From: CAYWMP01 sp964459445
GTDB taxonomy: Bacteria; Desulfobacterota; DSM-4660; Desulfatiglandales; HGW-15
DNA length: 21,828 nucleotides
NCBI GenBank assembly: GCA_964459445.1
Contig: CAYWMP010000098.1
Span: forward strand, 1 to 21,828
Reading direction: 5' to 3'
Below the pieces are notes generated by a model that was not told the DNA's origin, ran no database searches, and worked only from the letters and a program-made list of their open reading frames with translations. A program made the translations under genes and the position numbers. Below are positions 7,754 through 15,335 of the stretch, one piece after another. Positions within the stretch are counted from its first letter, which is position 1, and each line of letters opens with the position of its first letter.

Positions 7754-9070
7754 CTACATGCCGAAGGTACCGGCGACATAAAACCTGTCAATTTCATTCA
7801 TGTCCACATTCACCATACGGGTGATAGTTGCAAGGATTGTGTACATGGCTGCTTTGGATCGGATGAGGGCATCAAGATCCGGTTGACTCAGAGTAAGATC
7901 CCCCTGATTCCCCGAATCTTTCCCTGGCACCACAACCAAATGCTTCATGCCATCCATCTCCTTCAGACGTTCGCCGCATACCTTGGGGACGAACTTACCG
8001 CGCAAATCAACCATGCCTGACACAAAAAGCTGCGCCACCAGATCTATAAGGCCTGACCCGCAAATACCGACGGGCGGCAAGCTATCGATGACGCCGATTT
8101 GAAATTGACCGGATTTCCTGTCGATCAGCACCCGATCAATGACACCCGGGCCTGTCATCATGCCCATGCTTGCCACACCGCCTTCGAGTGCGGGTCCGGC
8201 GGCTCCTGCACATCCCATTAGCCAATCCCTGTTACCCAAGACAACTTCGGCGTTCGTCCCCACATCCACCAAAATAGATATTTCCTCCCGTTCGGTCATT
8301 CGCGACGCCAGGATGCCTGCGACAAGGTCACCGCCAAGATAACTGCCAACATTCGGAAACACGAAAACGGGCGCCCTTGGATGAACTGCAAGACCCAAAT
8401 TGCCGGCCTCCATGAGCCCTGGACTATTTATCACCGGGATATAGGGTTCTCTGCAGATCCAATAGGGATCAAGCCCCAGAAAAAGATGGGTCATGGTCGT
8501 ATTACCGGCCGCTGTTATCCCTACTATATCATTGGCCTTGATATCATGGCGCTTTGTCAGTCCAGCGATCTCCTGATTAAACCGTTTGATCATTAGTTTC
8601 TGTAGTTCTTCCACCCCCCCCGCCTGCGACGCATAATGGATGCGCGTGAGGATGTCCGGCCCGATCTTTATCTGAGGATTGGGAAAGGAGAGCTCTTCTT
8701 TGGTCTCTCCTGAGACCAGATCAAGGAGCCTGACAACCACTGTTGAGGTTCCGAGATCTACAGCAAGTCCGTAGATCGGTTGCCTCGATGATGCCGGTCT
8801 AATATCCAACAGGTGCCACAGATTATGCTCCTTAAATACAATGGCCCGCATGGAATAATCGTTTTCACGGAGTGATGAGGGTATTTTCCTTACAACATCG
8901 AAATCCGCATGCAATTCCCGGTTCCCCAAGCTCTTTTTTATGCTGTTTAAAAAACGATCAACATCAGCGGTATTGTCCTTGAGGCTTGGGGGTTCTGCCT
9001 TGGCTGCGATGCACCTTATCCAGCTATCTTCATGGGACCCTTTATTTATGTCTTTTTTATCCATATTCAT
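7754..9070 (-). CDS. ASKHA-fold (DUF4445) protein, RACo-like corrinoid-activation ATPase, truncated by amber codon
   Basis: Relatives such as RACo use ATP to drive reductive reactivation of corrinoid proteins. From ATG 9070 the product is 438 residues, or 526 if the amber is read through. A linker (PPSLKDNTADVDRFL) precedes the actin-like ATPase core: phosphate-1 motif GLAVDLGTSTVVVRLLD, AAGNTTMTHLFLGLDP, phosphate-2 motif ILVDVGTNAEVVLGN, GICGSGLIDLV and FYVAGTFG. TAG (7756-7754) follows FGM, inside a conserved stretch. The N-terminal [2Fe-2S] domain (C-x5-C-x2-C) usual in RACo is absent. The frame stays open to TTG 9382, but residues before about 9130 are non-family sequence read through a hairpin-bearing inverted-repeat element. 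The start is therefore uncertain. No acs or corrinoid methyltransferase gene is nearby. A pseudogene is the simplest view. Confidence 0.75.
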   Translation of the reverse strand: MNMDKKDINKGSHEDSWIRCIAAKAEPPSLKDNTADVDRFLNSIKKSLGNRELHADFDVVRKIPSSLRENDYSMRAIVFKEHNLWHLLDIRPASSRQPIYGLAVDLGTSTVVVRLLDLVSGETKEELSFPNPQIKIGPDILTRIHYASQAGGVEELQKLMIKRFNQEIAGLTKRHDIKANDIVGITAAGNTTMTHLFLGLDPYWICREPYIPVINSPGLMEAGNLGLAVHPRAPVFVFPNVGSYLGGDLVAGILASRMTEREEISILVDVGTNAEVVLGNRDWLMGCAGAAGPALEGGVASMGMMTGPGVIDRVLIDRKSGQFQIGVIDSLPPVGICGSGLIDLVAQLFVSGMVDLRGKFVPKVCGERLKEMDGMKHLVVVPGKDSGNQGDLTLSQPDLDALIRSKAAMYTILATITRMVNVDMNEIDRFYVAGTFGM

Positions 9071-9171
9071 TGTGCGTTTTTCTCCCAGCGCATCTTCTGG
9101 GAGCATGACCGGTTTGTTAATCCGCATTATGGTAAAAGAGGAATTTCCAGACCCCTGCGGCTTTTCTTTTG

Positions 9172-9298
9172 TTTCCCGATCTTTGATCGGGGGCAGTCTT
9201 TTCTGCGACTTATCCGCGTCCCGCCGCAATGCGGCGGGACTCCCCATTCTCCTCGCTTCGCTCAGAGCTGGGGCTTCCCCCACTGATGAATCGGGAAA
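9172..9298. repeat. Inverted-repeat-bounded element with internal 10-bp hairpin
   Basis: TTTCCCGAT (9172-9180) and ATCGGGAAA (9290-9298) are perfect 9-bp inverted ends. Inside lies GTCCCGCCGC (9218-9227), a 3-nt AAT loop, and GCGGCGGGAC (9231-9240), a perfect 10-bp stem. The element is G+C-richer than its flanks. It reads through in frame with the RACo-like gene but encodes nothing resembling that family. It could be a small non-autonomous insertion or a transcript hairpin. Confidence 0.5.
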
Positions 9299-9498
9299 AG
9301 ACAGCGCCCTCCCGTTAGTCACGTCAGAAAAACCCCAGGAGTCTGGATATCCAATATGAAAACCGATAAGACAGATTAACAAACTGCTATTGCTCCCTTC
9401 TTATGTGATTCAAAATAGAGAAACAAAAAAAACAATCTCATAGGATTCTTGCTTTGTACGCCTAACATATTATCCTATTGATGATCCGGTCAATCCCA

Positions 9499-9527
9499 TT
9501 GACAGGCCAACATCAAACAATAATAAT
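9499..9527 (+). promoter_or_regulatory. Sigma-70 promoter for pdxA
   Basis: A perfect -35 TTGACA (9499-9504), a 17-bp spacer and -10 AATAAT (9522-9527; 5 of 6) stand 38 bp before the pdxA start. Transcription would begin around 9534. This is the best sigma-70 match found in the window. Confidence 0.7.
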
Positions 9528-9565
9528 GTCCCCCATTCAAAACCTGGAAAGAGAAAACTTATATC

Positions 9566-10570
9566 TTGAAAGAACGACCCATCATAGGCATTACCATGGG
9601 GGACCCGGCAGGCATCGGGCCGGAAATCATTCTTAAGGCCCTTTCCGATCCCTCCATATGCCGACTCTGCCGGCCCGTAGTCTTGGGAGATCCTCTGGTC
9701 CTTTCAGTTCCCGGGGCTTTGACACCGACACCCCACACTGTGATATCCCACCCGCAGAAGGCTCTGAACGATGCTTCATGCATCAACGTGATGGCCCTTT
9801 CCCAATTGACCAAAGAAGACGCCATTCCCGGGCAGCCTACGACCGATGGCGGAAAGGCCATGGTGGAGTATATACTTAAAGGCGTCGAACTCGCGATGCA
9901 AGGGGGGTTGGCCGCCATTGTAACATGCCCTATCAGCAAGGCATTGATGCATAAGGCGGGGTTCCCCTTTGATGGGCACACGGGATTTATCGCGCATCTT
10001 ACCGGCTCACAGGATTATGTGATGATGCTCGCAGGAGAAAAGCTGCGCGTAGCCCTGGTTACTACGCACTGTGCTTTAAAGGATGTGCCGGCCCTATTGG
10101 ATAAAAAAAGGATACTTAAAACCATCACCACGACATTCAAAGCCCTAAAAGGGGATTTCGGAATTGCAAACCCGCGACTGGCCGTAACCGCCCTGAATCC
10201 CCATGCCGGGGAATCCTTGTTATTCGGCTCTGAGGAAGAGGAATCGATCAAACCGGCTGTTGAAGAAGCCAACAAACAGGGTTGCCGGGCGGAGGGCCCT
10301 TTCCCCGCAGACACGCTCTTTTGCAAGGCCTGCGACGGGCAGTATGATGCCGTGATTGCCATGTATCATGATCAGGGACTGATCCCATTAAAAATGCTTC
10401 ACTTTTCGGAGGCCGTAAATGTCACGTTGGGGCTGCCCATTATTCGAACATCCGTGGATCACGGGACGGCCTATGACATTGCCGGAAAGGGTGTCGCTGA
10501 GGCATCCAGCCTCAAAACCGCCATCAAAATGGCGGTGACCATGACGAAGAACAGGGCGTCAGTCGAGTAG
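9566..10570 (+). CDS. pdxA: 4-hydroxythreonine-4-phosphate dehydrogenase
   Basis: PdxA oxidises 4-phosphohydroxy-L-threonine in the DXP-dependent pathway to pyridoxal 5'-phosphate. The 334-residue protein shows the N-terminal GITMGDPAGIGPE, the substrate-contact GHTGF (H138, T139) and the three metal-ligand histidines H168 (TTHCALKDVP), H213 (NPHAGE) and H268 (MYHDQG), plus the C-terminal TSVDHGTAYDIAGKG. Start TTG 9566 is required because the next ATG lies inside the conserved MGDPAGIGPE. A purine-rich stretch GGAAAGAG lies about 12 nt upstream. A strong promoter precedes it. uvrA follows 80 bp downstream on the same strand and may be co-transcribed. PLP made here is the cofactor of HemL encoded further along, a metabolic link only. 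Confidence 0.95.
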   Translation: MKERPIIGITMGDPAGIGPEIILKALSDPSICRLCRPVVLGDPLVLSVPGALTPTPHTVISHPQKALNDASCINVMALSQLTKEDAIPGQPTTDGGKAMVEYILKGVELAMQGGLAAIVTCPISKALMHKAGFPFDGHTGFIAHLTGSQDYVMMLAGEKLRVALVTTHCALKDVPALLDKKRILKTITTTFKALKGDFGIANPRLAVTALNPHAGESLLFGSEEEESIKPAVEEANKQGCRAEGPFPADTLFCKACDGQYDAVIAMYHDQGLIPLKMLHFSEAVNVTLGLPIIRTSVDHGTAYDIAGKGVAEASSLKTAIKMAVTMTKNRASVE

Positions 10571-10625
10571 TTGAGTTGTTATAGGCCTTTCAATATCGAG
10601 TCGGCGCACCTACTCAACGACTCAA
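10571..10625. repeat. Inverted repeat of GTTGAGT / ACTCAAC words between pdxA and uvrA
   Basis: TTGAGTTGTT (10571-10580) can pair with AACGACTCAA (10616-10625) at 9 of 10 positions. Both sides consist of reiterated GTTGAGT or ACTCAAC. The arms span most of the 80-bp pdxA-uvrA gap. No T-run follows, so it is not a canonical terminator. Its architecture matches the elements at 3591-3758 and 15802-15891. Confidence 0.5.
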
Positions 10626-10650
10626 CAATTTAACGAGAAACAAATAACCA

Positions 10651-13488
10651 ATGCCTAGTGACTACATAAAAATAAGAGGGGCGAGGGTCCATAACCTCAA
10701 GAATATTTCCCTCGATATCCCCAGAAATCAGCTTGTGGTAATGACAGGCCTTTCAGGATCCGGCAAATCGTCTTTGGCCTTTGATACCATCTATGCGGAA
10801 GGGCAAAGACGTTATGTGGAATCTTTGTCCGCCTATGCGCGCCAATTTCTTGAGCAGATGGACAAACCCGATGTGGACGCCATCGAAGGGCTCTCTCCTG
10901 CCATCTCTATCGACCAGCGTTCCACGAGTCGAAACCCCCGGTCAACGGTGGGGACTGCGACTGAAATCTATGACTACCTGAGACTTCTCTATGCCCGGGT
11001 CGGACATCCCCATTGTCCTAAATGCGACCTGGAAATCAGTTCCCAAACCACCCAGCAGATAGTCGATCAGATCCTGGAGTTGGAAGAAGGGGCCAAGATT
11101 CAGATCCTGGCTCCCTTGGTCGAGGGTCGCAAAGGCGAACATGTCCAACTCTTGAAGCAGCTCCGGAAAGACGGATTCACGAGGGTGAGGATAGACAACC
11201 GAGTCAGGCTGCTTGACGAAGAGATCAAACTCGACAAGAAGAAGAAACATACCATTCAATTGGTGGTGGATCGCCTCATCATCAATGAAAACATAGGGCG
11301 ACGCCTCACGGATTCAATGGAACTCACCCTCGGTCTCTCAGAGGGTCAGGCGATCATAGACATGCTGGACGGGGATGAAATACTGTTCAGCCAGAAAGCT
11401 GCGTGTATCAAATGCGGTGTTAGCATCCCTGAACTGACCCCGCAGATGTTCTCATTCAATAACCCGCAGGGGGCATGCCCGGAATGCAGCGGATTGGGGA
11501 CAAAGCGGTATTTTGATCCCGATCTGCTTGTCCCGGATTCCAAGTTAACCCTGCGTGAAGGGGCCCTGGCCCCCTGGGCGAAACGGCATTCCGTCTACTT
11601 CCAGCAAATGCTTGACGCCATTTGTGGGCATTATCACATTGACATCCATACCCCTTTCAAGGATTTGCCTAAGAAGACGCAGCAGGTCTTTCTCAACGGC
11701 TCCGGGAATGATGAAATTAAATTCTACTTTGAGAGGGGCGATCGCCGTCATTTTTATCGGCGACCCTTCGAAGGTCTCATCCCCAACCTCGAAAGACGCT
11801 ACCGCGAGACGGACTCCTACCAGATTCGCGAGGAGCTTGAGCAATACATGAGTATCCGCCCCTGCCCCGCCTGCGAAGGGGCGAGGCTGAAACCGATCAG
11901 TCTTACGGTAACTGTCGGCGCTAAGTCCGTCCATGAAGTCACGTCCTTTTCCATCGAAAAATCCTTAAATTTTTTCGATAACCTCAAGCTTTTAAAAAAG
12001 GAAAAGGATATTGCACAACGCATTCTTAAGGAGATCAAGGAGCGATTGGGGTTTCTCAGAAACGTAGGCCTTGATTACTTGACCCTTGACCGTTCCTCGG
12101 CAACCCTGTCCGGGGGCGAAGATCAGAGGATCAGGCTGGCCACCCAGATCAGTTCCGGTCTGGCGGGGGTACTCTATGTCCTGGACGAGCCGAGCATCGG
12201 GTTGCACCAAAGGGATAACCTCCTCCTTCTGAAAAACCTCAAACGACTGAGGGATTTGGGTAACACGGTATTGGTGGTGGAACATGACGAGGAGACGATC
12301 CTCTCTTCCGATTATGTCATCGATATGGGACCCGGCGCCGGACTTAAGGGCGGAGAGATTGTTTTCAGGGGGACACCTTCAGCTCTGAAAAAAAGTAAAG
12401 ACTCCCTCACCGGACAATATCTTTCCAAAAAACGTGTGATTCCCATCCCCGGTTCAAGGCGGAAACACAACCAAAAGCACCTGATCATTGAAGGAGCCAA
12501 ACAAAACAACCTCAAATGCATTAAAGTGGAAATCCCCTTGGGCACGTTCACCTGCGTCACAGGTGTGTCGGGTTCGGGAAAAAGCAGTCTTATCAACGAA
12601 ACGCTTTATCCTTCCATGACTCAGAGTCTCTACCGATCCAAATTGAGAACCAAGATCGGAAAGGTCGAAGCGATCAAGGGCATTCACCATATCGACAAGG
12701 TTATCAGCATTGATCAAAGCCCTATCGGCAGAACCCCTCGTTCCAACCCGGCCACCTATACCGGCGTTTTTACGCCCATTCGTGAACTCTATTCCATGCT
12801 TCCCGAATCAAAGGTGAGAGGGTATAAGCCCGGTAGGTTTAGCTTTAATGTCAGGGGTGGGAGATGTGAGGCATGCAACGGGGATGGCATTATCAAGATT
12901 GAAATGCACTTTCTTCCTGATGTGTATGTCACCTGCGAATCATGCAGGGGATTGCGTTTTAATCGGGATACTTTGGAGATAAAGTACAAGGGCTATCATA
13001 TCGCCGATATCCTGGGGCTGACGGTGAATCAGGCCTTTAGCTTCTTCGAAAATATCCCCAACATCAAAAGAAAGCTCAAAACCGTCATAGACGTCGGGTT
13101 GGGCTATGTCAAACTGGGGCAACCCGCCACAACCCTATCCGGCGGTGAAGCGCAAAGGGTGAAGCTCTCCAGAGAACTCAGCAAAAGGGGCACGGGAAAG
13201 ACCCTATACCTGCTCGATGAGCCCACCACGGGTCTCCATTTTGCCGACATACAGAAACTTTTGGAGGTGTTGAACTATCTCGTTGAACTCAACAATACGG
13301 TCGTGGTTATCGAGCACAATCTGGATGTGATCAAGACCGCGGACCATGTCATCGATCTCGGCCCCGTTGGGGGTGACAGAGGCGGATATCTTGTCGGATC
13401 AGGTACTCCGGAAGAGATCGCTCAAATTGAGGAATCCTATACGGGAAGGTATTTGAGAGGCGTTCTAGCACTGCCCGGGGAGGGCTAA
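10651..13488 (+). CDS. uvrA: Excinuclease ABC subunit A
   Basis: UvrA is the damage-recognition ATPase of nucleotide excision repair and loads UvrB at lesions. The 945-residue length is normal. It is a tandem ABC protein: first P-loop GLSGSGKSS (33-41), second P-loop GVSGSGKSS (638-646), two ABC signatures (LSGGEDQRIRLATQ and LSGGEAQRVKLSREL) and two Walker B/D-loop segments (VLDEPSIGLHQRDN, LLDEPTTGLHFAD). Zinc modules are visible, including CPKC near residue 123, C-x18-20-C-x2-C around residues 254-277 and CEACNGDG...CESC in the second half. The first signature has Asp where Ala is usual (LSGGEAQR). Start ATG 10651 has only a weak upstream GAG. The stop overlaps the stop of convergent rex by a few bases. 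Confidence 0.97.
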   Translation: MPSDYIKIRGARVHNLKNISLDIPRNQLVVMTGLSGSGKSSLAFDTIYAEGQRRYVESLSAYARQFLEQMDKPDVDAIEGLSPAISIDQRSTSRNPRSTVGTATEIYDYLRLLYARVGHPHCPKCDLEISSQTTQQIVDQILELEEGAKIQILAPLVEGRKGEHVQLLKQLRKDGFTRVRIDNRVRLLDEEIKLDKKKKHTIQLVVDRLIINENIGRRLTDSMELTLGLSEGQAIIDMLDGDEILFSQKAACIKCGVSIPELTPQMFSFNNPQGACPECSGLGTKRYFDPDLLVPDSKLTLREGALAPWAKRHSVYFQQMLDAICGHYHIDIHTPFKDLPKKTQQVFLNGSGNDEIKFYFERGDRRHFYRRPFEGLIPNLERRYRETDSYQIREELEQYMSIRPCPACEGARLKPISLTVTVGAKSVHEVTSFSIEKSLNFFDNLKLLKKEKDIAQRILKEIKERLGFLRNVGLDYLTLDRSSATLSGGEDQRIRLATQISSGLAGVLYVLDEPSIGLHQRDNLLLLKNLKRLRDLGNTVLVVEHDEETILSSDYVIDMGPGAGLKGGEIVFRGTPSALKKSKDSLTGQYLSKKRVIPIPGSRRKHNQKHLIIEGAKQNNLKCIKVEIPLGTFTCVTGVSGSGKSSLINETLYPSMTQSLYRSKLRTKIGKVEAIKGIHHIDKVISIDQSPIGRTPRSNPATYTGVFTPIRELYSMLPESKVRGYKPGRFSFNVRGGRCEACNGDGIIKIEMHFLPDVYVTCESCRGLRFNRDTLEIKYKGYHIADILGLTVNQAFSFFENIPNIKRKLKTVIDVGLGYVKLGQPATTLSGGEAQRVKLSRELSKRGTGKTLYLLDEPTTGLHFADIQKLLEVLNYLVELNNTVVVIEHNLDVIKTADHVIDLGPVGGDRGGYLVGSGTPEEIAQIEESYTGRYLRGVLALPGEG

Positions 13489-14120
13489 ACGCCTTTGCTT
13501 AGGTGGTAAGCCAGATTATCCAGGCTTACCGTAAAATCCACATTCTCCACCAGACAATTCTCGGGCTGTCTTACCTGTATCGGCGAAAAATTAAGGACGG
13601 CCTTTATTCCCGCCTCCACAAACATATCCGTGAAAGATTGGGCCTGGGAAGGCTGGCTTGTGATGATGCCAATCTCAATGCCCAATTGGGGTGTCAGTTC
13701 CTTTATTTCCCCGACATGTCTGATGATGACGCCGTTTGGAAGTTGTTGACCCACCTTTTTCGCATCGGTATCAAAGGCAGCCACAAAACTGTATCCCCGT
13801 TTCAGAAAATTCTCATGCCTCATGAGGGCTATGCCCATGTTGCCGACGCCCGCGATACCCAGTTTCCAGACACGGTCTGAGACCAGGATTTTTTTAATCT
13901 CCACCAGAAGATCGCGTACATCGTAACCAATGCCGCGGACGCCGAATTCCCCGAAATAAGAAAGGTCCTTTCTCACCTGGGCAGGATTGACCTTACACAG
14001 ATTGGCGAGGTTCTCTGAGGAAACGACCGTGGTCCCTTTATCCAGTAGATGCTCAAGGGGCCTGGAATAGAGAGAGATCCTTTCGATAGTCGCATCAGGA
14101 ATTTTGAGATCTTTTACCAT
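13485..14120 (-). CDS. rex: Redox-sensing transcriptional repressor Rex
   Basis: Rex senses the NADH/NAD+ ratio: NADH binding releases it from TGTG-N8-CACA type operators. From ATG 14120 the protein is 211 residues. It has an N-terminal winged helix (about 5-75; MVKDLKIPDATIERISLY, VNPAQVRKDLSYFGEFGVRG), a Rossmann NAD(H) fold starting GIAGVGNMG (88-96), and the dimerising C-terminal helix VDFTVSLDNLAYHLSK. The frame is open upstream to 14189, but those 23 codons run across a candidate operator and are not Rex-like, so 14120 is chosen by family alignment. An operator-like site lies 20 bp upstream, suggesting autoregulation. An intrinsic terminator separates it from atpE. The 3' end overlaps uvrA by 4 bp (convergent). 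Confidence 0.93.
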   Translation of the reverse strand: MVKDLKIPDATIERISLYSRPLEHLLDKGTTVVSSENLANLCKVNPAQVRKDLSYFGEFGVRGIGYDVRDLLVEIKKILVSDRVWKLGIAGVGNMGIALMRHENFLKRGYSFVAAFDTDAKKVGQQLPNGVIIRHVGEIKELTPQLGIEIGIITSQPSQAQSFTDMFVEAGIKAVLNFSPIQVRQPENCLVENVDFTVSLDNLAYHLSKGV

Positions 14121-14140
14121 CCCTAAGACACCGAAAGTTT

Positions 14141-14156
14141 TGTGAATTTTTGCACA
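14141..14156. promoter_or_regulatory. Candidate Rex operator upstream of rex
   Basis: TGTGAATTTTTGCACA has the TGTG-N8-CACA geometry of Rex operators and matches the palindromic model TGTGAA-N4-TTCACA at 11 of 12 defined positions. It ends 20 bp before the rex ATG (14120) and sits downstream of the atpE terminator, consistent with negative autoregulation. A possible -35 (TTGAAC, minus strand 14169-14164) lies just upstream, so the operator would fill the spacer. Confidence 0.65.
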
Positions 14157-14166
14157 TGAATTGTTC

Positions 14167-14203
14167 AAAAAAGAGGATCTCGGAAGCAATCCCCAAGATC
14201 CCC
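14167..14203 (-). terminator. Intrinsic terminator downstream of atpE
   Basis: On the minus strand an 11-bp stem (GGGGATCTTGG, 14203-14193, with CCGAGATCCTC, 14183-14173; two G-U pairs) has a 9-nt loop and is followed immediately by six T residues (14172-14167). It begins 15 bp after the atpE stop and should end the atpZIBE transcript before rex. Confidence 0.85.
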
Positions 14204-14217
14204 TTTTGAAGTCTGGT

Positions 14218-14583
14218 TTAGCTTCCCAGGGCCTTAATCACTGCCTCAAGGCTGGGAATCTTGAAGACCATCATCAGGCATATCAGCAGGGCGTAAATAC
14301 AGAGAGACTCAATAAGAGCCAAACCGATAATCATGGTGGTCATGATTTTACCGCCCGCTTCAGGATTTCTTGCCGTTCCCTGAAGTGCGCCATTGATGGC
14401 ATTACCCATACCGAGACCGGTCCCGAGGGCGGCAACGCCGATACCGAAACCGCAGGCGAGCGCGATAGCGAAGAAAATCCACATCCCGGCAGCCTTTGCC
14501 GAACCGTCCTCAGCCAGGGCCATTGGGGCCATTCCCAGAACTAGAACTACGGTCAATAATACAGTAATACCTTTCTTCAACAT
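14218..14583 (-). CDS. atpE: ATP synthase Fo subunit c
   Basis: Subunit c forms the membrane rotor ring of F-type ATP synthase. From ATG 14583 the protein is 121 residues. It has an N-terminal signal-like segment (MLKKGITVLLTVVLVLGMAPMALA, likely cleaved before EDG), then two membrane helices joined by the polar loop ARNPE (R72-P74), with the ion-binding carboxylate E92 in helix 2. Signal-like leaders occur on AtpE of other sulfate reducers. The residue pattern E92-S93-x3-Y97 is also found in Na+-binding rings, but helix 1 has Met where those have Gln, so H+ coupling is more likely (inference). The start at 14583 is fixed by GGGAGG 5 nt upstream, and the frame's extension to 14631 is rejected. 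It is the last gene of atpZIBE and is followed by a terminator. Confidence 0.95.
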   Translation of the reverse strand: MLKKGITVLLTVVLVLGMAPMALAEDGSAKAAGMWIFFAIALACGFGIGVAALGTGLGMGNAINGALQGTARNPEAGGKIMTTMIIGLALIESLCIYALLICLMMVFKIPSLEAVIKALGS

Positions 14584-14643
14584 ACGAACCTCCCTTCTCT
14601 TTAATGTTGCCTTCTTCCAAAAGGCGATCAAGATTTGATCACG

Positions 14644-15333
14644 TTAATGCGCTTCTTCCATGGCACCGGCGAAGTACACAATGGAGAGCAGCATAAAAAC
14701 GACAGCTTGAATAAAGCTCACAAGTATGCCCAGAAACAGGATCGGTAGCGGTGCCAGGTAGAGACCTGCCAGGGCGAATAATATCCCCAGAACCTTCTCT
14801 TTCCCGAAGATATTTCCAAAAAGTCGAATGCTCAGGGACATCACCCGAGCTAAATGACCGATAAGCTCAATGGGGAGCATAATTGGGGCCATGGGCATTA
14901 CGGGGCCCAGAAAATGTTTAACGTATTTTGCGCCGTGGAACTTGATTCCAATGGAGTGTGTTACAACGAAGGTGCAAATGGCCATGGATAGGGTGGTATT
15001 GAGATTGGCCGTGGGCGAGAAGAACCCGGGAACAAGGCCCATAAGATTCGAAACCAGGATATAAAGGAATACTGTTGCGATGTAGGGGAAAAAGGCCCTT
15101 CCCTCAGGCCCTGTGATCTCCACCATGAAGTCTTCCAGACCGCCTACGATCATCTCCAATACGTTCTGGCCCTTTCTGGGGACCATTTGAATGCCCTTGG
15201 CGAATAGAAGGCAAACACCTATGAGTACGGCCATGGCCAGCCATGAATATAAAAGATGGGCATTATCATGAGCCCAATGTCCAAGACCGAGGGCGCTCAT
15301 GATTTCAACCAAAAAATAATAGTGATGTTCCAT
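14644..15333 (-). CDS. atpB: ATP synthase Fo subunit a
   Basis: Subunit a is the stator channel that passes ions to the c-ring. The 229-residue membrane protein has about six hydrophobic helices and the essential stator arginine R170 in SLSIRLFGNIFG. The C-terminal helix with Q209 (SFIQAVVFMLLSIVY) is also typical. Other family signatures are NVLEMIVGGLEDFMVE, where the cytoplasmic segment leads into the membrane, and NLMGLVPG. Start ATG 15333 has GGGAGG 10 nt upstream and lies only 2 nt after the atpI stop, so the two are translationally coupled. The remaining subunits (b, delta, alpha, gamma, beta, epsilon) are not in this window; the operon is split, as in many Desulfobacterota. Confidence 0.96.
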   Translation of the reverse strand: MEHHYYFLVEIMSALGLGHWAHDNAHLLYSWLAMAVLIGVCLLFAKGIQMVPRKGQNVLEMIVGGLEDFMVEITGPEGRAFFPYIATVFLYILVSNLMGLVPGFFSPTANLNTTLSMAICTFVVTHSIGIKFHGAKYVKHFLGPVMPMAPIMLPIELIGHLARVMSLSIRLFGNIFGKEKVLGILFALAGLYLAPLPILFLGILVSFIQAVVFMLLSIVYFAGAMEEAH

Positions 15334-15335
15334 GC

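Larger units (their letters stand above)
9071..9565. other. Gap between the RACo-like gene and pdxA
   Basis: If the RACo-like gene starts at 9070, this 495-bp stretch has no convincing gene. It holds an inverted-repeat element (9172-9298) with a strong hairpin, then AT-rich sequence (9383-9480), and finally the pdxA promoter (9499-9527). A GGGAG on the minus strand near 9393-9397 sits 10 nt before TTG 9382. It could be a leftover ribosome-binding site of an ancestral, longer RACo-like gene. Confidence 0.5.

Noticed and set aside
7754..7756. Amber codon as a confident pyrrolysine site
   Set aside because: TAG is the normal stop of metG, holB, pdxA and rex here, no pyl gene is in view and the protein is not a known Pyl protein. 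It is kept only as an option to check.
9032..9359. Plus-strand frames opposite the RACo-like 5' region
   Set aside because: They are shadow frames over a hairpin element and resemble no known protein.
9071..9382. N-terminal 104 codons of the open frame for the RACo-like gene (TTG start at 9382)
   Set aside because: The translation is proline/arginine-rich, not family-like, and reads through an inverted-repeat element and hairpin. It is mentioned but not used as coding sequence.
14121..14189. N-terminal extension of the rex frame
   Set aside because: It crosses the atpE terminator tail and the candidate operator, and Rex proteins begin near the chosen ATG.
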